This document shows, piece after piece, positions 27,908-35,308 of a stretch of 50,381 nt of DNA (the first letter of the stretch is position 1; each line of letters opens with the position of its first letter). Source of the DNA: Sediminibacterium ginsengisoli (GTDB lineage Bacteria; Bacteroidota; Bacteroidia; Chitinophagales; Chitinophagaceae). The notes under the pieces are model-generated. The model searched no databases, had not been told where the DNA came from, and saw only the letters and a list, made by a program, of their open reading frames with translations. Where the stretch lies: positions 1 to 50,381 of the forward strand of contig CAMDLR010000013.1 in assembly GCA_945901845.1 (NCBI GenBank), in the 5' to 3' direction. The position numbers and the translations under genes were made by a program.

Positions 27908-29656
27908 TTACAGATTTTGTTTTTTAAGTTGGTCTACAATGTATTCGCTTGCACGCATACTAAGTGCCAAAATTGTCCAAGTGATATTTTTATCGGCTTG
28001 TGAAGTAAACTGACTTCCGTCTACACAAAATAAATTTTCGCAATCATGCGCCTGACTCCATTTGTTTAACACCGATGTTTTTTTATCGTTACCCATGCGC
28101 GCTGTTCCTGCTTCATGGATAATGTTTCCTGGATTTGAAAGGCCGTAATTGTTAGACGCATCATCTTCTCCACCCCAAGTAATAATAGCACCCATATTGT
28201 GCATGATTTCTTTGAAGGTTTCTTTCATATGCTTGGCCTGATTGATTTCATAATCAGAGTGCTTGGTATGAAAACGAAGTACCGGAATACCGTATTTATC
28301 AACCACAGTTGGGTCAATTTCACAATAGTTATCAATGTTTGGAACAGCTTCTCCTCTTCCACCCATACCTACGCTAGCTCCATAAAAAAAGCGCGCGTCT
28401 TCTTTTAAAGAAGCACCATATCCACCAGCTTCTTTTGTTTTACCATGCACTGCAAATTTTCCGTTTAAACCTTGCATGCCAAATCCAAAACCGTAAGAAG
28501 GTTGCGTCATGCCACCCCAATACTCAATGTGGTATCCACGCGGGAAATCTAGTTTTGCTTTTTTATTATCAAGCCACCAAGGTGTATAAATATGCATACC
28601 ACCAACACCATCTTCGTTGTAACGTTTGCGATCAAATAAATCTGGTAACACACCACCTAATGCAGCACCCGTAGAATCGTGTAAATATTTACCTAACACA
28701 TCACTGCTGTTGCCTATTCCGTTTGGATGACGTTGTGATTTTGAATTAAGCATTAAGCGCGCTGTTTCACAAGCACTTGCTGCAAGCACCACCACACGGC
28801 CCTGTACTTGATACTCCAATCCATCCATTTTATTAACGTAAGCGATACCGGTTGCTTTACCTTCTTTATTGGTAAGCACTTCGCGGGCCATGGCTTGTGT
28901 AATTACATCTACATTACCTGTTTGAACCGCAGGTCTAATAAGGGCTGTTGAAGAAGAAAAGTCGGCGGCAATTTTACAACTTCTATTACACTGACCACAG
29001 TAAAAACACTCGCCTCTATCTTTATTAATTTGTTTAGTTAAAACTGAAAGTCGTGAAGGATACACTGGGATGCCTGCGCTTACCGCAGCTTTTTTCATGT
29101 ATAGTTCATGCAGCCTTGGCTTTGGTGGTGGTAAAAAAATGCCATCCGGATCATTTTCTAATCCTTCATTGGTACCAAACACACCTAGTAGTTGATCTAT
29201 TTTATCGTAATATGGTTTTACATCTTCGTAACCAATAGGCCAGTCGGCACCGAGGCCATCAATGCTATGTCGTTTAAAATCTTTGGGACCAAAACGAAGG
29301 GAGATACGACCCCAATGATTGGTTCTTCCACCAATCATACGGGCACGCCACCAATCCCATTTTTGAGACCCCTCAGCCATGGTATACGGCTCACCATCAA
29401 TTTCCCAGCCCCAAAAACAGCCATCAAATTCACCAAACGGACGGTACTTAGAACTGGCACCTCTGCGTTTAGATTCCCATGGATTTTTTAATTGAGAAGA
29501 GTGCTTTGCTGGATCATAATCGGCACCTGCTTCTAATAAGCAAACCTTGAGTCCCGCACTCGCTAAAACGTAAGCAGCCATACCACCACCAGCACCCGAT
29601 CCCACAATTACTGCGTCGTACTGGTTAGCCGTTTTTTTAATTTGAAATTCTCCCAT
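27908..29656 (-). CDS. GMC-family FAD-dependent oxidoreductase (large subunit)
   Basis: A 582-residue glucose-methanol-choline oxidoreductase. The FAD dinucleotide motif is AVIVGSGAGGGMAAYVLASAG (about 15-34), with LLEAGADYDP following and MIGGRTNHWGR as the second flavin motif. The active-site His is in IIHEAGTARMG and the Asn in DKNITWTILALSMRASEY. Cys217, 220, 223 and 227 form CX2CX2CX3C (CFYCGQCNRSC), suggesting an iron-sulfur cluster between flavin and acceptor. With the downstream subunit-3 gene this looks like a gluconate/sugar dehydrogenase complex that donates electrons to the respiratory chain. Substrate is unknown, and no cytochrome subunit gene is adjacent. Confidence 0.92.
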   Translation of the reverse strand: MGEFQIKKTANQYDAVIVGSGAGGGMAAYVLASAGLKVCLLEAGADYDPAKHSSQLKNPWESKRRGASSKYRPFGEFDGCFWGWEIDGEPYTMAEGSQKWDWWRARMIGGRTNHWGRISLRFGPKDFKRHSIDGLGADWPIGYEDVKPYYDKIDQLLGVFGTNEGLENDPDGIFLPPPKPRLHELYMKKAAVSAGIPVYPSRLSVLTKQINKDRGECFYCGQCNRSCKIAADFSSSTALIRPAVQTGNVDVITQAMAREVLTNKEGKATGIAYVNKMDGLEYQVQGRVVVLAASACETARLMLNSKSQRHPNGIGNSSDVLGKYLHDSTGAALGGVLPDLFDRKRYNEDGVGGMHIYTPWWLDNKKAKLDFPRGYHIEYWGGMTQPSYGFGFGMQGLNGKFAVHGKTKEAGGYGASLKEDARFFYGASVGMGGRGEAVPNIDNYCEIDPTVVDKYGIPVLRFHTKHSDYEINQAKHMKETFKEIMHNMGAIITWGGEDDASNNYGLSNPGNIIHEAGTARMGNDKKTSVLNKWSQAHDCENLFCVDGSQFTSQADKNITWTILALSMRASEYIVDQLKKQNL

Positions 29657-29711
29657 ATGAAAAGTTTTTACAGGTATTAATTATCAGGATTGAAAATAAG
29701 ATTTTTTGAGC

Positions 29712-29747
29712 AAAAAAAACCGCTCCAATTGATTTTGGAACGGTTTT
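29712..29747 (-). terminator. Rho-independent terminator of nrdJ
   Basis: A 13-bp stem (29716-29728 with 29735-29747) closes a 6-nt loop and is followed on the minus strand by eight T residues (29719-29712). Position 29723/29740 is a C-A mismatch in plus-strand RNA but a G-U pair in minus-strand RNA, so the hairpin is better formed on the minus strand, the strand of nrdJ, whose stop is 28 bp upstream. Confidence 0.88.
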
Positions 29748-29774
29748 GTGAAAATAGATGTAAACTCTGTTTAA

Positions 29775-32700
29775 CTAGCTACAACCCATGCTGTTTCCGC
29801 AGTTTAAACACTTGTAACAAGTACCACTTCTGATGGTGATATGTCCGCAAGTATTACATGCTGGGGCGTCAGATTGCATGTTCTTTGCTGCTGCATTTAC
29901 AGCGTCCATTCCAGCTGGAGCTGCTGCTGTAGCTGTAGCATGTTGTAATTTTTGTGCAGGAGCCGTTGTAGTAGCAGGCGCAGTTACGCGGATACTGCTT
30001 AATTCTGGCTTTCCTAGTAAAGTTGCTTCACCATCATCGCCTGTATTTTCTACTTGTGGGCGGTCTAATACATGCACTAAATCGGTTCTATTTAGGTACT
30101 CGTAAGCAAGCGCTCTAAACACGAAGTCTACAAGTGAAGTGGTTGTTTTAATATTTGGATGATCTACCATGCCTGAAGGTTCAAATTTGGTAAATACAAA
30201 CTTCTCTACAAATTCTTCTAGCGGCACACCATATTGTAAGCCTACAGAAATTGCAATAGCAAAGCAGTTCATAAAGCTTCTTAAAGTAGAGCCTTCTTTT
30301 GCAAGATCAATGAAGATTTCACCTAAAGTGCCATCTGCATATTCACCGGTGCGTAAGAAAATAACTTGTCCGCCAATTTTTGCTTTTTGTGTAAAGCCTC
30401 TGCGCTTAGAAGGCAATGACTTCTTTTCTACGATGCCAGATAACAAACGTTTTAATTTGGTATCGGTAGAAGCATTCATTCTTTTTTGAACCTCTTCTAA
30501 TAATTCTTCAACGGTTAATTGACCTAAATCAACAATGCTTGAACCTGCTTCTGATGCAGTTGCAGTAGCTACTTCAGCAGCTTCAGAAACAGTATCATCG
30601 GTTTTCTTTTTCTTATCTGATTTATTACTTAATGGTTGACTTAATTTAGAACCATCTCTGTAAATCGCATTTGCTTTTAAGCCTAATTCCCAACTTAACA
30701 TGTAGCTTTCAGAAATATCAGAAACGCTTGCTTCGTTTGGTAGGTTGATGGTTTTTGAAATCGCACCCGATAAGAATGGTTGACAAGCACCCATCATTCT
30801 GATGTGACCATGTGCGTGAATATAACGCTCACCTTTTTGACCACACTTGTTGGCGCAATCAAATACAGATAAATGCTCGTCTTTTAATAATGGAGCACCT
30901 TCGATTGTCATGGTACCACATACGTAGTCATTTGCTGCTTCAATTTGTTCTTCTGTGAAACCAATGGCTTCTAATAAATTAAAGCTCCAATCTGCATATT
31001 GTTCTTCTTTAAATCCTAGACGCTCCATACAAGCATCACCTAGGGTAAAGCGGTTAAAAATAAATCCGATTTCGAATGCAGATTTAGCAGCACCATTTAA
31101 TTTATCAATTTCTGCTTGAGAAAATCCTTTTGCCAATAAAGCAGCAGAATTCACGTGTGGCGCGCCTTCGAAGCTTGCATGACCCACTGCATAATTTACA
31201 ATCGCATCAACCTCTGCAGGTGAGTATTTTAAATTCTTTAACGCTTGTGGTACAGACTGGTTGATGATTTTGAAATATCCACCACCAGATAATTTTTTGA
31301 ACTTCACGAGTGCAAAGTCTGGCTCCACACCTGTTGTATCGCAATCCATTACAAGACCAATGGTTCCTGTAGGTGCAATTACCGTTGTTTGTGCATTTCT
31401 GTAACCATATTTTTCACCTAATTGTACTGCGCCGTCCCAAGCTTTGGTTGCCGCTTTTAAAAGTACATCTGGTGTATATTTTGCCTTGATACCTTGAGGC
31501 TTAATTTCTAATCCTACATACGCATCATCTGCGTCGTAAGCAGCAGCACGGTGGTTGCGCATTACACGTAGCATGTTTTCTTTGTTTTCTTCGTACTTAT
31601 CAAAAGCACCTAAAAACGAAGCCATTTCTGCAGATGTTTTGTAAGCAATACCCGTCATGATAGCGGTGATGGCACCAGCAATACCACGCGCTTCTTCAGA
31701 ATCGTAGGCAATACCACTTACCATTAACATAGAACCAAGGTTGGCAAAACCTAAACCTGTAGTTCTGTAATCGTATGATAATTGCGCCACTTCTCTAGAA
31801 GGGAACTGCGCCATTAAAATAGATACCTCGAGTACAGTCTGCCATAATCTTGTCGTATATTCAAAACCTTCTACATCAAACGAATTATCTGATTCGTCAA
31901 AGAATTTACGTAGGTTGATAGAAGCTAGGTTACATGCAGTATTATCTAAGAACATGTACTCCGAACAAGGGTTAGAAGCATTGATACGACCACCTTTAGG
32001 GCAAGTATGCCACTCGTTAATAGTGGTATCGTATTGTGTTCCTGGATCCGCACATTGCCATGCAGCATCTGAAATTGCATCCCATACTTGACGTGCAGGA
32101 ATAGATTGCATAACGCGTCCATCGGTACGTGCTTTTAAATCCCAATTGCCATCTTCTTTTAATGCTTTAAAGAATGCGTTAGGAATACGTACAGAGTTGT
32201 TTGAGTTTTGACCCGAAACAGTTGCATACGCTTCTCCTTCGTAACTATTATCATAACCAGCTGCAATAAGCGCGGCTACTTTTTTCTCTTCCTGAACTTT
32301 CCAGTTAATGAACTCCATGATCTCTGGATGGTCTAAATCTAGACAAACCATTTTGGCTGCTCTACGTGTTGTACCACCAGATTTGATCGCACCAGCAGCA
32401 CGGTCTCCAATTTTAAGGAAACTCATTAAGCCGCTAGAAGAACCACCACCAGATAATTTTTCGTTGGCTCCTCTAATTTGAGAGAAGTTAGTTCCTACCC
32501 CAGAACCATATTTAAAAATACGCGCTTCACGTGTCCATAAATCCATAATACCACCTTCATTTACTAAGTCGTCGCTCACGCTTAGAATGAAGCAGGCATG
32601 CGGTTGAGGACGCTCATACGCACTTGTTGAACGCTTTAATTGCTTGTCCGTTGGATCTACATAATAATGACCTTGTGCACCACCGGTGATGCCATAGCTT

Positions 32701-33131
32701 TCGTGTAATCCTGTATTAAACCATTGTGGCGAGTTAGGCACACAAGCTTGGTTTAAAATACTATATACTAATTCCTCATAAAATACCTGTGCATCACTCG
32801 TAGTTGCGAAATAACCATAACGCTCTCCCCATACTCTCCAACAATTTGCCATACGGTGTGCAACCTGCTTCACAGAAGTTTCTCTTCCTAATGAACCATC
32901 CGCTTGTGGAACGCCAGCTTTTCTAAAATACTTTTGTGCTAAGATATCCGTAGCAATTTGGCTCCATTGTTTAGGAACTTCTACGTTTGTCATTTCAAAT
33001 ACCTTTTCACCATTCGGGTTTTTGATTACGCTATCACGGTAGTCGTACTCAAATAAGTCAAAAGGAGATACACCATCCTTGGTGAATCGGCGGCTAAATT
33101 GTAAGCCTTTTTTTGTGCGAGCGTTGGCCAT
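29775..33131 (-). CDS. nrdJ: Class II (adenosylcobalamin-dependent) ribonucleoside-diphosphate reductase
   Basis: Reduces ribonucleotides to deoxyribonucleotides without oxygen dependence, using coenzyme B12. The 1118-residue protein has the ten-stranded RNR barrel with the radical cysteine in ASNPCSEYMFLDNTACNLA, GVGTNFSQIRG, and the PTGTIGLVMDCDTTGVEPD loop; a TSCPD domain (about 905-1015, GEIFIDLAKEGSTLRSFMNC); an Ala/Thr-rich linker; and a C-terminal redox tail with CNTCGH and CYKCLNCGNSMGC. I start at 33131 (MANARTKKGLQFSRRFTKDG), since the in-frame extension upstream lacks family-like sequence. No R2 subunit is adjacent, as expected for class II. No cobalamin riboswitch is visible upstream. 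Confidence 0.95.
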   Translation of the reverse strand: MANARTKKGLQFSRRFTKDGVSPFDLFEYDYRDSVIKNPNGEKVFEMTNVEVPKQWSQIATDILAQKYFRKAGVPQADGSLGRETSVKQVAHRMANCWRVWGERYGYFATTSDAQVFYEELVYSILNQACVPNSPQWFNTGLHESYGITGGAQGHYYVDPTDKQLKRSTSAYERPQPHACFILSVSDDLVNEGGIMDLWTREARIFKYGSGVGTNFSQIRGANEKLSGGGSSSGLMSFLKIGDRAAGAIKSGGTTRRAAKMVCLDLDHPEIMEFINWKVQEEKKVAALIAAGYDNSYEGEAYATVSGQNSNNSVRIPNAFFKALKEDGNWDLKARTDGRVMQSIPARQVWDAISDAAWQCADPGTQYDTTINEWHTCPKGGRINASNPCSEYMFLDNTACNLASINLRKFFDESDNSFDVEGFEYTTRLWQTVLEVSILMAQFPSREVAQLSYDYRTTGLGFANLGSMLMVSGIAYDSEEARGIAGAITAIMTGIAYKTSAEMASFLGAFDKYEENKENMLRVMRNHRAAAYDADDAYVGLEIKPQGIKAKYTPDVLLKAATKAWDGAVQLGEKYGYRNAQTTVIAPTGTIGLVMDCDTTGVEPDFALVKFKKLSGGGYFKIINQSVPQALKNLKYSPAEVDAIVNYAVGHASFEGAPHVNSAALLAKGFSQAEIDKLNGAAKSAFEIGFIFNRFTLGDACMERLGFKEEQYADWSFNLLEAIGFTEEQIEAANDYVCGTMTIEGAPLLKDEHLSVFDCANKCGQKGERYIHAHGHIRMMGACQPFLSGAISKTINLPNEASVSDISESYMLSWELGLKANAIYRDGSKLSQPLSNKSDKKKKTDDTVSEAAEVATATASEAGSSIVDLGQLTVEELLEEVQKRMNASTDTKLKRLLSGIVEKKSLPSKRRGFTQKAKIGGQVIFLRTGEYADGTLGEIFIDLAKEGSTLRSFMNCFAIAISVGLQYGVPLEEFVEKFVFTKFEPSGMVDHPNIKTTTSLVDFVFRALAYEYLNRTDLVHVLDRPQVENTGDDGEATLLGKPELSSIRVTAPATTTAPAQKLQHATATAAAPAGMDAVNAAAKNMQSDAPACNTCGHITIRSGTCYKCLNCGNSMGCS

Positions 33132-33522
33132 ACTGGGTGTCGATTTAAACGAATTATTTAATGGGTCCCTAACAAACATCAAAATTGTTAAGGGGTTGAC
33201 GAAAATATCTTTACCTGAGCACAAAACAAGACCCTAAATATTAACAGGCTGTGGATAAGGAATTTGAACAATTTGAGAGTTCAAATCAGGACTGAATTTG
33301 ACCCATTTTCCCCCAAATGTTAGCAACAAAAAAAATAATATTAGGGTGGTATTGCGCTTTTTCCCTTAGTAAAAAGGGGGATTTAGCAGGTATTTTACAT
33401 GACTCATTGAAAATGAAGGAGTAACAGATGTCTAGAATGCTAAATCGCAGAAACAAATTCGAGATAATTGCGTTTAACAAAAACTTTTCTGCATTTTTGC
33501 AGGACGACTATTGTACCACTTC
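33132..33522. other. 391-bp divergent control region between nrdJ and pcrB
   Basis: No gene is supported here; the only open frame of note (33286-33480, minus) has no family-like sequence and atypical composition. It contains a DnaA-box match (33250-33258), an 8-bp inverted repeat ATTTGAAC / GTTCAAAT (33262-33269 with 33279-33286), a possible minus-strand nrdJ promoter (TATTTTCG at 33207-33200 with TTG 19 bp upstream), and a possible plus-strand pcrB promoter (TTG 33468-33470, CATTTTTG 33492-33499). Both promoters deviate from consensus by one base. Confidence 0.5.
33250..33258 (-). promoter_or_regulatory. DnaA-box match upstream of nrdJ
   Basis: TGTGGATAA is the exact complement of TTATCCACA, the consensus DnaA box. 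It lies 119 bp upstream of the nrdJ start and about 45 bp upstream of the candidate promoter. A single exact 9-mer is expected about 0.4 times by chance in a window this size, so function is only suggested. Confidence 0.35.
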
Positions 33523-34284
33523 ATGAGCCCGAACGTTTATTTACAGCTACTCGAATCAAAAAAAGCAGGTCGCCCGCTTTTTACGGTCTTAATAGACCCC
33601 GATAAAGTAGATGCTAAAAGCCTAGAACATCTAATACAACTGGCTTTAGCGGCAAAAGTAGATTACTTTTTTGTAGGCGGAAGTTTGGTTATTTCCAATC
33701 ACTTAGATGCTTGTGTACAGCAAATAAAAGTCGCTTGTAACATCCCGGTTATCTTATTCCCCGGATCCCCTTCACAAGTGTCAAAATACGCAGACGCCCT
33801 ATTGTACCTGTCTTTGATATCAGGGCGTAACCCAGAATTACTGATAGGACAGCACGTAATAAGTGCTCCTTTTGTTAAAAAATCGGGGCTTGAAATCATG
33901 CCAACTGGCTATATGGTGGTTGATGGTGGCGCGCCTACCACGGTTTCCTACATTTCTAATGCGGCGCCTATTCCTTCCAATAAACATGAAATTGCGATGT
34001 GCACTGCTATGGCTGGCGAAATGCTAGGCATGAAACTCATATACATGGATGCAGGCAGTGGTGCTCAAACGCCTATCTCGGAGGCTATGATTAGCGCTGT
34101 AGCAGGTTCTATTGACATTCCACTGATTGTGGGCGGCGGTATTACAGATCCTGAAAAAGCATACCTCAATTGCAAAGCTGGCGCTAATATGATTGTTATT
34201 GGTAATGCCATCGAAAAAGACCCAAGCCTCATCAAAGAAATGAGCGCAGCGATTCACGCATCGGGCAAAATAACAGCGGGATAA
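33523..34284 (+). CDS. pcrB: Geranylgeranylglyceryl phosphate synthase-family protein (PcrB)
   Basis: A 253-residue TIM-barrel prenyltransferase that joins a polyprenyl diphosphate to sn-glycerol 1-phosphate. Visible motifs are FTVLIDPDKVD (substrate Asp near the N-terminus), DYFFVGGSLV, PVILFPGSPSQ, DALLYLSLISGRNPELLIG, YMDAGSGA and the phosphate-binding IVGGGITDPEKA with MIVIGNAIEKD. This is the bacterial/group II form related to archaeal GGGPS. I start at ATG 33523 (MSPNVYLQLLESKKAG); TTG 33511 is an in-frame alternative. No partner G1P dehydrogenase is nearby. Chain length of the prenyl donor cannot be read from sequence. Confidence 0.93.
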   Translation: MSPNVYLQLLESKKAGRPLFTVLIDPDKVDAKSLEHLIQLALAAKVDYFFVGGSLVISNHLDACVQQIKVACNIPVILFPGSPSQVSKYADALLYLSLISGRNPELLIGQHVISAPFVKKSGLEIMPTGYMVVDGGAPTTVSYISNAAPIPSNKHEIAMCTAMAGEMLGMKLIYMDAGSGAQTPISEAMISAVAGSIDIPLIVGGGITDPEKAYLNCKAGANMIVIGNAIEKDPSLIKEMSAAIHASGKITAG

Positions 34285-34299
34285 ACTATCTATTTTCTC

Positions 34300-34345
34300 G
34301 TATTTATCGCAGTTTTTAATGGATTCTTAAATCTGCGGTAAATAC
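34300..34345. repeat. Imperfect inverted repeat after pcrB
   Basis: TATTTATCGCAG (34301-34312) pairs with CTGCGGTAAATA (34333-34344) with one G-U, plus a closing G34300-C34345 pair; TTTAA/TTAAA inside the 20-nt loop can extend it. It starts 16 bp after the pcrB stop. No T-run follows on either strand, so it may be a processing or weak termination hairpin rather than a standard terminator. Confidence 0.55.
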
Positions 34346-34365
34346 AGGGTTATGTTATAACTTAA

Positions 34366-34377
34366 CAACATATGTTG
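34366..34377. promoter_or_regulatory. 12-bp perfect palindrome, operator candidate
   Basis: CAACATATGTTG is a perfect palindrome 52 bp upstream of the outer-membrane protein start at 34430. Its size and position suit a dimeric regulator site; no regulator is identified. Confidence 0.3.
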
Positions 34378-34429
34378 CAGTTGTGAATGATCAATTACAG
34401 ATCTATTTAATAACATAAATCCACCCCCG

Positions 34430-35092
34430 ATGCGAATCAACAACATCTTACCGGTTACCCTGTTTGCAGCAAGCCTAATGATGGCTAGCACTATCTGCGC
34501 ACAAACAAATACAAGTACTAGTAAATTCAAACCAAAGCCTACTTATACAGCACACTTATCAGTGGGGCAGGTGTTTTTTGGCACAGGTGATGTAAATGGT
34601 TATGGACTTTTAATGGCTGTAGAAAAATCAGTTTTTAAAAAATCGGTGCGCCCTTTTCCTGCTTTTCAAGTTGGCTTTGGACTCAATTTTGAAACGGGTA
34701 TTAGAAAGCCTGTACATATTTTACACCCCAATGGAGTTTTTGAGGAATCAAGTTATGGTCAAACCAGTAAAACATCGGGCTGGGCTACCTTTAAATACCA
34801 CCCCTTTAAACATTCAATGGATGGATTTAGTGTGACAATCGGTCCAACATTAGGTATTACACAATCAACTTCCGAAAAAAGTGTAGGTTTTATTTACGAT
34901 ACATTTTATGGTGTCATTCGGAAATCAGTACTTGAAACAGAAAATCATTTCGGCATGGGTTACCGCATTGCAGTGCAACAACAATTTGCCATTAAGGATC
35001 ATTTTTTTATTGGTTTTCGTGCCGATTTTTCAAATGATGTACACGGTGATGTTAATACCTACTTAGGAGGAGGATTGAGTTATCGTTTTTAA
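34430..35092 (+). CDS. Putative outer-membrane beta-barrel protein
   Basis: A 220-residue exported protein without a family I can name. A signal peptide is visible (MRINNILPVTLFAASLMMASTICAQ). The mature part alternates hydrophobic and polar residues in short segments (YTAHLSVGQVFFGTG, AFQVGFGLNFETG, GFSVTIGPTLGITQ, HFFIGFRADFS, TYLGGGLSYRF) and ends in an aromatic residue (YRF), the usual C-terminal signal of outer-membrane barrels; eight strands would fit the length. It has its own terminator and stands alone between pcrB and the lipoprotein gene. Confidence 0.78.
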   Translation: MRINNILPVTLFAASLMMASTICAQTNTSTSKFKPKPTYTAHLSVGQVFFGTGDVNGYGLLMAVEKSVFKKSVRPFPAFQVGFGLNFETGIRKPVHILHPNGVFEESSYGQTSKTSGWATFKYHPFKHSMDGFSVTIGPTLGITQSTSEKSVGFIYDTFYGVIRKSVLETENHFGMGYRIAVQQQFAIKDHFFIGFRADFSNDVHGDVNTYLGGGLSYRF

Positions 35093-35115
35093 AAAAGTTA
35101 ATAGTTGTTGAAGTC

Positions 35116-35147
35116 AAATAACCGACCAATTGGTCGGTTATTTTTTT
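35116..35147 (+). terminator. Rho-independent terminator after the barrel protein
   Basis: A perfect 14-bp inverted repeat, AAATAACCGACCAA (35116-35129) and its complement (35130-35143), is followed by a T-run to 35147. It begins 23 bp after the stop at 35092. The usable loop is the central AATT. Confidence 0.9.
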
Positions 35148-35244
35148 GCCTGCACCTGCGGGATGTATCAGAACTATTTCGCAATAATAATTTACTTGAG
35201 CCTTGAATTAATTTCTGCGGTTTTCACGTAACATAAACAGGTGT

Positions 35245-35292
35245 TGAATAGAATAGGTTGCAGTAGATAGCTATCCAACCACATTCTATTCA
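35245..35292 (+). promoter_or_regulatory. Long stem-loop in the leader of the lipoprotein gene
   Basis: TGAATAGAAT (35245-35254) pairs with ATTCTATTCA (35283-35292), GGTTG (35256-35260) with CAACC (35276-35280), and GATAG (35266-35270) with CTATC (35271-35275), with small bulges. The structure ends 16 bp before the ATG at 35309 and has no T-run, so it looks like a 5'-leader stabiliser, translational control element or regulator site. Confidence 0.6.
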
Positions 35293-35308
35293 CCTTAAAT
35301 TAAGCACT

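Noticed and set aside
33286..33480. 64-residue minus-strand frame in the nrdJ-pcrB gap
   Set aside because: Composition rich in Phe, Ile and Asn with no family motif; more likely regulatory DNA.
33132..33522. Cobalamin riboswitch before the B12-dependent reductase
   Set aside because: I looked for the conserved B12-box and core motifs on the minus strand and did not see them; a covariance-model search would settle it.
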